Of a DNA stretch of 64,000 nucleotides, positions 58,510 to 64,000 are shown in pieces. The stretch lies in contig NZ_NNRI01000022.1 in assembly GCF_002270415.1 (NCBI RefSeq), positions 124,001 through 188,000 of the forward strand, written 5' to 3'. Numbering within the stretch: the stretch's first letter is position 1; the number at the start of each line of letters is the position of its first letter. Position numbers and translations under genes: made by a program. The stretch comes from Mesorhizobium sophorae (GTDB taxonomy: Bacteria; Pseudomonadota; Alphaproteobacteria; Rhizobiales; Rhizobiaceae). The notes under the pieces were generated by a model that was not told where the DNA came from, did no database searches, and saw only the letters and a list, made by a program, of their open reading frames with translations.

Positions 58510-58525
58510 CAGCCTGGCTCGCCCG

Positions 58526-59131
58526 TTACATCGGGCCAGGCATCATCTTGGTCGGTTTCTCAAGCATCGGAAACTCGGCCTTGTTGCACTTCACCTTCGG
58601 GTTCGTCGGACTGAACAGGCCGTTCGGATTGTCCACGAACCAGGCGTGAAGATCGTAGTGGACGAACTCCCTCGGGATGAGCGGATAGTGTCCCTCCATC
58701 GGGCCCATGAAGGTTTGGCCAAACAGCTTCGGCGGCGCTTTGATGTCCGGTGTCAGTGGCACCAGCCATTCCGCCCCGACAAGGCGCAGACCTTTTCTCG
58801 TCGGTTCGTAGATCAGCACATTGGGGTGCATCGGATCGAGTTTTTGGCCGACACTTGGGACGTTGACGAAATGGATGCCCATGGCGCCTTTCGGGTAATC
58901 CATCGTGCCGGGTATCTTTTCTCCGCTGTAGTAGACGCAGCCGACCGTCGACAGATAGAGGTCGCGGACGGCGGCGGTATAGTCCTCATATTTGGCAAGC
59001 GACTTCTTCAAGGCATCTATGTCGGCCTTGCCGGCATCCTCGGCCTGAGCCGTGGCGACGCCCAACCATGCGCCTACAAGACTGGTTAAAGCGAGGACGC
59101 CGCAGCGCCCAAGGCTGGCTGTTCTTGTCAT
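58526..59131 (-). CDS. Exported hypothetical protein
   Basis: 201 residues from the ATG at 59131, preceded by GGGAGGAAT. Signal peptide about 1-30 (ending TAQA). The mature part reads KYEDYTAAVRDLYLSTVGCV, YYSGEKIPGTMDYPKGAMGIHFVN, PNVLIYEPTRKGLRLVGAEW, EGHYPLIPREFVHYDLHAWF. The His/Tyr-rich, conserved-looking blocks suggest a periplasmic binding or metal-related fold, but I do not recognise the family. Confidence 0.65.
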   Translation of the reverse strand: MTRTASLGRCGVLALTSLVGAWLGVATAQAEDAGKADIDALKKSLAKYEDYTAAVRDLYLSTVGCVYYSGEKIPGTMDYPKGAMGIHFVNVPSVGQKLDPMHPNVLIYEPTRKGLRLVGAEWLVPLTPDIKAPPKLFGQTFMGPMEGHYPLIPREFVHYDLHAWFVDNPNGLFSPTNPKVKCNKAEFPMLEKPTKMMPGPM

Positions 59132-59327
59132 GCATTCCTCCCAGATTGTCTGAATCTGGCCGTGCAAGACCGAGGCGGGAAAAAATGCTGATTGCGCGGC
59201 CAGTTGTATCCGCCTCATCCCCTCCGGAACAGGGACGATGCTATTCCTTTCCGTGGCTGCGGGAAACTAGTTCGTTAGAACTAGCTAATTCTCTGAACGC
59301 AAATCTGCGCCGGCATCCGCTCAAACA

Positions 59328-59355
59328 AAAACGGCCCCATATATGGGGCCGTTTT
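59328..59355. terminator. Bidirectional terminator, perfect palindrome
   Basis: AAAACGGCCCCAT and its exact complement form a 28-base palindrome with T runs on both strands. It lies 21 bases past the stop of the OmpA-like lipoprotein gene. Confidence 0.85.
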
Positions 59356-59375
59356 GCATTCGCTTGCCGGACAGA

Positions 59376-60026
59376 TCAGGTGAGCGGCGACAGCTGGATC
59401 TCGACGCGGCGGTTCTGGGCGCGGCCTTCGGCCGTCGCATTGGATGCGATCGGCCGTGTCTTGCCGAAACCGGTGACGGCGAAGCGGCGCTGATCGACAC
59501 CCTGACCGGACAGGTAGTTGGCAACCGCCAGCGCGCGCCGCTGCGACAGATCGAAATTGTGCTGGTCGCCACCGGTCGAATCAGTGTGGCCGAAAACGTC
59601 GACCGTGGTCTGCTTGAACTTCTTCAGCACCAGCGCGACCGAATTCAGCACCTGGTAGAAGCCGGGCTTCACAGCATCCTGATCCGTGTTGAAGGTGATG
59701 TCGGAGGGCATGTTGAGGATGATCTGGTCGCCGCTGCGGGTCACGCTGACACCGGTGCCCTGAAGCTGCCGGCGCAGTTCGGCTTCGTTCTGGTCCATGG
59801 TGGCGCCGATGGCACCACCGGCAAGCGCGCCGATACCCGCGCCGATCAGTGCGTTGCGGCGGTCGTTGCCGCCGGCAAGCAGGCCGAGGCTGGCACCTGC
59901 CAGGGCGCCAAGACCGGCACCCGCGGCTGTGTTGGAAATCTTCTGGTCGCCCGTGTATGGATCGGTGGTGGTGCATGCGCTCACAAGCAAAGCCGTCGCC
60001 ACAACGACGAGCACAGTCTTTTTCAT
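59376..60026 (-). CDS. OmpA-family lipoprotein, YiaD-like
   Basis: 216 residues from the ATG at 60026. Lipobox LLVSAC (Cys18), then a glycine-zipper region (AGAGLGALAGASLGLLAGG and NALIGAGIGALAGGAIGAT), then an OmpA C-terminal peptidoglycan-binding domain: ITFNTDQDAVKPGF, DVFGHTDSTGGDQHNFDLSQ and RRALAVANYL. It probably anchors the outer membrane to the cell wall. It ends at a strong terminator. Confidence 0.9.
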   Translation of the reverse strand: MKKTVLVVVATALLVSACTTTDPYTGDQKISNTAAGAGLGALAGASLGLLAGGNDRRNALIGAGIGALAGGAIGATMDQNEAELRRQLQGTGVSVTRSGDQIILNMPSDITFNTDQDAVKPGFYQVLNSVALVLKKFKQTTVDVFGHTDSTGGDQHNFDLSQRRALAVANYLSGQGVDQRRFAVTGFGKTRPIASNATAEGRAQNRRVEIQLSPLT

Positions 60027-60178
60027 AGGATCGTCCCTCTCCAGGTCACGCCATTGCGATGGCGCCAAATCAGCCCTTCCCGCGACTTGTAACATGAAAT
60101 GCGGCGAAAAGCGGAACGGCAAAAGCTACCGCAACGGCTTTTCCCCGACGCCGATTGGCCGGTCGCCCCATGGCGAGG

Positions 60179-60547
60179 CTACCAGAGATTCTTGCCGTCG
60201 ATGACGACCACCTCAACCTTGTCGAGATCGAAATCGTCGAACAGCCGCGAATTGACACTGATCTTGGGATTGTCGAAATCCGGCTCGCCAGTCGACCAAT
60301 CCGGCGTTTCCGTGAAGGTGCCGCAGCCGCATGTGGCGCAAAAACCGTGCTTTACGGTTTTTGATCCCCATTGGTAGACGGAAACATTCTCCGGCGGGCT
60401 GGTGAGCTTGAACTGCGACGGGACGTAATAGGCCCAGAGCGAGCCGCGTTTCGAGCAGAACGAGCAGGTGCATTGCGTCACCGTCTGCGGCGCCTGCGAA
60501 ACCTCGAATGTCGTCCCCTTGCAATGACAGCTTGCCTTGATGGTCAT
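60179..60547 (-). CDS. GFA-family (glutathione-dependent formaldehyde-activating type) protein
   Basis: 122 residues from the ATG at 60547, after AGGAG. Zinc-binding Cys pattern: CHCKG near the start, CTCSFCSKRG, and HGFCATCGCGTF. This family (PF04828) shares the fold of Gfa, which was named for formaldehyde activation, but most members have no proven function. A second, divergent member lies at 61251. Confidence 0.85.
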   Translation of the reverse strand: MTIKASCHCKGTTFEVSQAPQTVTQCTCSFCSKRGSLWAYYVPSQFKLTSPPENVSVYQWGSKTVKHGFCATCGCGTFTETPDWSTGEPDFDNPKISVNSRLFDDFDLDKVEVVVIDGKNLW

Positions 60548-60683
60548 CAACGAACTCCTCCTGTCGCCCACCGCCTCGTGCGGCAAAGGCAGCATAAAGA
60601 GGCGCTCCTGACAACTCTCTGTCAGCAGAGGCGCCAGACGGCGCGCCGTCTGAACCTTCATTCTAAATCCAGGCCGGAAAGGC

Positions 60684-61058
60684 CTAGAAGGACGACGGCG
60701 GCACGAACAGGCAGATGGTCTTGCCGGCATCGAGCCCGGCTTCATGCGCGCACCAATGGAACTCGCCGTCGGGCGAATCCTTGATCCGTCTGTCGCTGTA
60801 GGCCAACACCTCCCCGGTGTCCTTGATGACATACCCTTCCGGGCGCTCGCTGATCGAGGTTTGCGACACCTCATGGCAATCGTAATTGGCGCAGCAGGCG
60901 AACGGATAGCTCCAGCCTTGCGGCTTCGCCGCGGTCGGCTTGGCATCATGCGCCAACGCCGGGGACGACAGCATTGCGATCATTGGAATTGCAAGCAGGG
61001 AAAACAGGAGTCGGCCGGCCGGTCGAACGGCTTTGGCCGATCTGGGTGTGGCAGACAT
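60684..61058 (-). CDS. Exported Cys-rich hypothetical protein
   Basis: 124 residues with a signal peptide (about 1-36, ending PALA). The mature part has GWSYPFACCANYDCHEVSQT, a central KDTGEVLAYSDRRIKDSPDG, and EFHWCAHEAGLDAGKTICLF. Five Cys (CC, C, C, C) and the conserved-looking blocks point to a small disulfide-bonded or metal-binding periplasmic protein. I recall similar proteins in many rhizobia but no function. Confidence 0.7.
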   Translation of the reverse strand: MSATPRSAKAVRPAGRLLFSLLAIPMIAMLSSPALAHDAKPTAAKPQGWSYPFACCANYDCHEVSQTSISERPEGYVIKDTGEVLAYSDRRIKDSPDGEFHWCAHEAGLDAGKTICLFVPPSSF

Positions 61059-61250
61059 GGAAACGTTCCTTTCAGACGAGCCATCAAGCGTTTCGCTTGC
61101 CCGTTCCCTGAACGTCTCTTCCCAGCGGCCGGATCGTCAGCTAGCAGATATGCCGCGCCCAGCCATAAATGCTTTTGTCTCCCCTCAATGCGGTGATGGT
61201 GAGCGCAAATGTGAGTCGGCGCAAGAAATTGCTGCGTGGCTGACCGACGC

Positions 61251-61670
61251 CTATTCGTCGACAGATCCGGCAATCACGTGCTCTTGATATTGCGGCAGGT
61301 CGTCGGTGATGGTGAACCAGCCCGCCTTGGACCCGACGAAGATATGGGCGGACGGGCGGATCGACGGATCGTCGGCAAGGGTTCCCATCGCCACGTGGAC
61401 GAAAGCCCCTTTGCGAACCAGCGAATAGAGCAATGAGCCGCACAGCCCGCAATGCGCATCATGGCCGCTTTGATCGCCGAAGATCAGCAGCTTGTCCTCG
61501 CCTTCGCTCAAGGCAAATTTTTCGAGCTCGATACCGGCGAACGGCTTGAAGGCCGAACCCGTGGTTCGTCGGCAATTGGAACAGTGGCAGTTGGCCGCGT
61601 AAACAAACTCGTCCCGAACGGCGTATTGCACAGCGCCGCACAGACATTTTCCGACAAGCTTGCGAGCCAT
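61251..61670 (-). CDS. GFA-family protein, second member
   Basis: 139 residues. Cys pattern: GKCLCGAVQYAV, ANCHCSNCRRTTGSAFKPFA and HCGLCGSLLY. It differs strongly from the GFA protein 700 bases away, so the pair are distant relatives rather than a recent duplication. The sequence ends VGSKAGWFTITDDLPQYQEH, common in this family. Role unknown. Confidence 0.87.
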   Translation of the reverse strand: MARKLVGKCLCGAVQYAVRDEFVYAANCHCSNCRRTTGSAFKPFAGIELEKFALSEGEDKLLIFGDQSGHDAHCGLCGSLLYSLVRKGAFVHVAMGTLADDPSIRPSAHIFVGSKAGWFTITDDLPQYQEHVIAGSVDE

Positions 61671-61755
61671 TGTCCTATCCAGGTCTATGTGGGGCCGCGG
61701 TTCTGGAGCCCTGCTCCATCCAGACGGAATCGGGAGGGAATTCCATCTCAGTGTT

Positions 61756-61805
61756 TGAACATGAACCTTTCGGAAAACCGGTACCCGATTTTCGGGATCA
61801 TGCTC
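61756..61805. repeat. Intergenic palindromic repeat downstream of prfB
   Basis: GAACATGA at one end is matched by TCATGCTC-like text at the other, with GGAAAACCGG and CCGATTTTCGGG between. The form fits the dispersed rhizobial intergenic repeats and may act as a terminator for prfB. Confidence 0.5.
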
Positions 61806-61811
61806 CCAGGA

Positions 61812-62943
61812 CTAATCCAGATCCGCCACCGCTTCACCCGCACCGCCCTCGATACGCTGCGACAAGGAGGCTTCCATGAAATCGTCCAGGTCGCCATCGA
61901 GCACGCTTGACGGGCTGGTGCTCTCGACGCCGGTGCGAAGGTCCTTCACCAGCTGGTAGGGCTGCAGCACATAGGAGCGGATCTGGTGACCCCAGCCGAT
62001 ATCGCTCTTCGACGCTTCGGTGGCGTTGGCAACCGCCTCGCGCTTCTTCAGCTCTTCCTCGTAGAGGCGCGAGCGCAGCATCTCCCACGCCTTGGCCTTG
62101 TTCTTGTGCTGCGACCGTTCGGCCTGGCAAGCGACCGCGATGCCGGTGGCAAGGTGGGTGATGCGCACCGCCGAATCGGTGGTGTTGACGTGCTGGCCGC
62201 CCGAGCCGGACGAGCGATAGGTGTCGATGCGGACATCGGATTCGGAAACGTCGATCTCGATCGTGTCGTCGATGACCGGATAGACCCAGATGCTGGCGAA
62301 CGACGTGTGACGGCGCGCGTTGCTGTCATAGGGCGAAATGCGCACCAGGCGATGAACGCCCGATTCCGTCTTCAGCCAGCCATAGGCGTTGTGGCCCTTG
62401 ATCAGCAGCGTGGCGGACTTGATGCCGGCCTCTTCGCCGTCATGCACTTCCAGCACCTCGACCTTGAAGCGGCGCCGCTCGGCCCAGCGCGTGTACATGC
62501 GCAAAAGCATCGAGGCCCAGTCCTGGCTTTCGGTGCCGCCCGCGCCGGCATGGACTTCGAGGTAGGTGTCGTTGGCGTCGGCCTCGCCCGACAGCAGCGT
62601 CTCGACCTGGCGGGCCTTCGCTTCGCCCTGCATCGAACGGAGCGCGGCTTCCGCCTCGGCGATGACGCTCTCGTCGCCCTCTTCCTCACCGAGTTCGATC
62701 AGCCCGATATTGTCTTCCAGCGCCTGCGTAAGGCCTTTCACCGAGGCGATGCCTTCCTCGAGGCCCTGGCGTTCGCGCATCAGCTTCTGCGCTTCCAGCG
62801 GTTCGTTCCAGAGGCTGGCGTCCTCGGCGCGCACGTTGAGGTACTCAAGCCGCTTTATGGCCTGATCCCAGTCAAAGATGCCTCCTCAGCAGGGTAATCG
62901 CCTGCCTGATCTCGTCGACAATATTCTGCGTTTCCGCGCGCAT
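61812..62943 (-). CDS. prfB: Peptide chain release factor 2 with programmed +1 frameshift
   Basis: The gene starts at the ATG at 62943 with 23 codons ending in an in-frame TGA at 62872-62874. Just before it stands AGGAGG-CAT-CTT-TGA-C, the classical RF2 frameshift signal: a Shine-Dalgarno-like AGGAGG three bases before the CTT slip codon. Skipping one base continues as DWDQAIKRLEYLN and on to the end, giving 376 residues. RF2 motifs are present: the GGQ loop RSSGSGGQHVNTTDSAVRIT and the stop-codon recognition region around RRHTSFAS. The arrangement self-regulates RF2 levels. It lies next to mrcA. Confidence 0.96.
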
Positions 62944-63060
62944 GGCTGACTGTTCTGTCCTGTTTGATGAAATCGGTCGGCGCGATACATAGGGAGGCCG
63001 CCGCCGGCTGTAAAGCAAAATGGGCCGGCACAAGGCCAGCCCATCCGCTCATGAAAATCG

Positions 63061-64000
63061 TCAGTAGAGGCCGCCGCCGCCGGACTGGATGGCCTGGTTG
63101 GCCTGCGGCGACAGCGCACCGCCGGTGGCATTAGAGCCGTCGGCGCCCATGCCGATGACCCAATAGCTGTCGGCAGGCCCGGTACCCGGCTTGAAGGCTT
63201 CGATGATGGTGCCGGGATCACCCGAAGCGGCACGCATGCCGGTCTTGCGATTGATGGCGATCAGATTCATGCCTTCCGGCACCTTGAAGTCGACATTGGG
63301 CGTGCCATCCAGCGCCACCCGCATGAAGTCCTTGAAGATAGGTGCCGCGAGACCACCACCGGTAGCGCCATGGCCAAGGCCGCGCGGCGTGTCGTAGCCC
63401 ATATAGAGGCCGACGACGAGGTTAGGCGTAAAACCGATGAACCAGGCGTCCTTTTCGTCGTTCGTCGTTCCAGTCTTGCCGGCGATGTGGCGGCCGAGTT
63501 CGCCGATGGTGGCGCCGGTGCCGCGCTGCACGACACCTTCCATCATCGAGGTGATCTGATAGGCGGTCATCGGATCGAGCACCTGCTCGGAATTGTCGAC
63601 CAGTTCCGGTTCCGGCTGGTTCTGCCATTCGGGCGCATTGCAGCCCTGGCAGCCACGTTCGTCCTGCTTGAACACCGTCTTGCCGTAGCGGTCCTGGATG
63701 CGGTCGATCAGCGACGGCTTGATCGACTTGCCGCCGTTGGCCATGATCGAATAGGCCGACACCATGCGCATCACGGTCGTTTCGCCGGAGCCCAGCGCCA
63801 TCGGCAGATACGGCGCCAGATGGTCGTAGACACCAAAACGCTCGGCATACTCGACGACCAGCTTCATGCCCATATCGTTGGCAAGCCGTACCGTCATCAA
63901 ATTGCGCGACTTCTCGATGCCGGAGCGCAATGTCGCCGGACCAGCAACGGTGCCGTCATAGTTCTTCGGCGTCCAGGTCGTGTTGCCGCTCTGGATGGTG
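63061..64000 (-). CDS. mrcA: Penicillin-binding protein 1A, C-terminal part
   Basis: The frame is open to the window edge, so the 5' part (glycosyltransferase domain and catalytic SxxK) is missing. Visible transpeptidase features: the SxN motif at KSRNLMTVRLAND, then GMKLVVEYAERFGV, MEGVVQRGTGATIGELGRHI, and KTG in AGKTGTTNDEKDAWFIGFTP. The C-terminal tail (GGALSPQANQAIQSGGGGLY) is Gly-rich. Class A PBP, polymerising and cross-linking peptidoglycan at the inner membrane. The mrcA-prfB order is usual in rhizobia. Confidence 0.93.
   Translation of the reverse strand, partial: TIQSGNTTWTPKNYDGTVAGPATLRSGIEKSRNLMTVRLANDMGMKLVVEYAERFGVYDHLAPYLPMALGSGETTVMRMVSAYSIMANGGKSIKPSLIDRIQDRYGKTVFKQDERGCQGCNAPEWQNQPEPELVDNSEQVLDPMTAYQITSMMEGVVQRGTGATIGELGRHIAGKTGTTNDEKDAWFIGFTPNLVVGLYMGYDTPRGLGHGATGGGLAAPIFKDFMRVALDGTPNVDFKVPEGMNLIAINRKTGMRAASGDPGTIIEAFKPGTGPADSYWVIGMGADGSNATGGALSPQANQAIQSGGGGLY

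Overview
The window looks like the chromosome of a Mesorhizobium-type alphaproteobacterium (order Hyphomicrobiales). The case rests on high G+C, the gene neighbourhoods (tuf with tRNA-Trp, tRNA-Tyr/tRNA-Gly beside rlmB, mrcA beside prfB), a BA14K-family protein, a glyoxylate carboligase operon and several polyamine-type ABC transporter genes. No database search was possible, so the genus is inferred.

Positions 1-15177 are one end of an integrated mobile element inserted at the 3' end of a tRNA-Trp gene (15178-15253). From the tRNA inward it carries a tyrosine integrase, a strong oriT candidate, a MobA/MobL (MOBQ-type) relaxase, three small coiled-coil genes in the same direction, small unknown genes, a membrane M48 metallopeptidase fused to a coiled coil and a DUF4189 domain, a TraG/VirD4-like coupling ATPase without visible membrane segments, a second tyrosine recombinase, a DUF2958 gene and other cargo. 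No type IV secretion genes are seen and the far end lies outside the window, so it may be a mobilizable element or the end of a larger ICE. The relaxase and two of its neighbours share a repeated LDWF-type motif that I do not recognise from the literature.

Positions 15178-22032 are core chromosome: tRNA-Trp, a glycolipid-binding-type protein, a group II truncated globin, a periplasmic protein with two ClpP-like domains (the second degenerate), EF-Tu, an EamA transporter, GlsB and a YidB-like protein. From 22033 to 27510 lies a second, decayed islet bounded by a 47-base copy of the tRNA-Gly 3' half and the intact tRNA-Gly gene. It holds an ankyrin protein, a YHS-domain protein, an adenylate cyclase with TPRs and an IS30-family element.

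From 27511 onward there are tRNA-Gly, tRNA-Tyr, rlmB, the glxR-hyi-gcl glyoxylate operon with a divergent IclR regulator, two related small secreted proteins sharing a leader hairpin, tRNA-Thr followed by a gene scar, and a 12-kb catabolic region (36.9-48.4 kb) with two spermidine/putrescine-type ABC transporters, a metallo-beta-lactamase-fold hydrolase, an amidase and two TetR regulators. Then come a large secreted CHAT/caspase-like protein, a nucleotide-sugar epimerase, NAD kinase, an RhlE-type helicase, a LysR/NmrA pair, an OmpA-like lipoprotein, two GFA-family proteins, prfB with its programmed +1 frameshift, and the 3' part of mrcA (PBP1A), which runs off the window.
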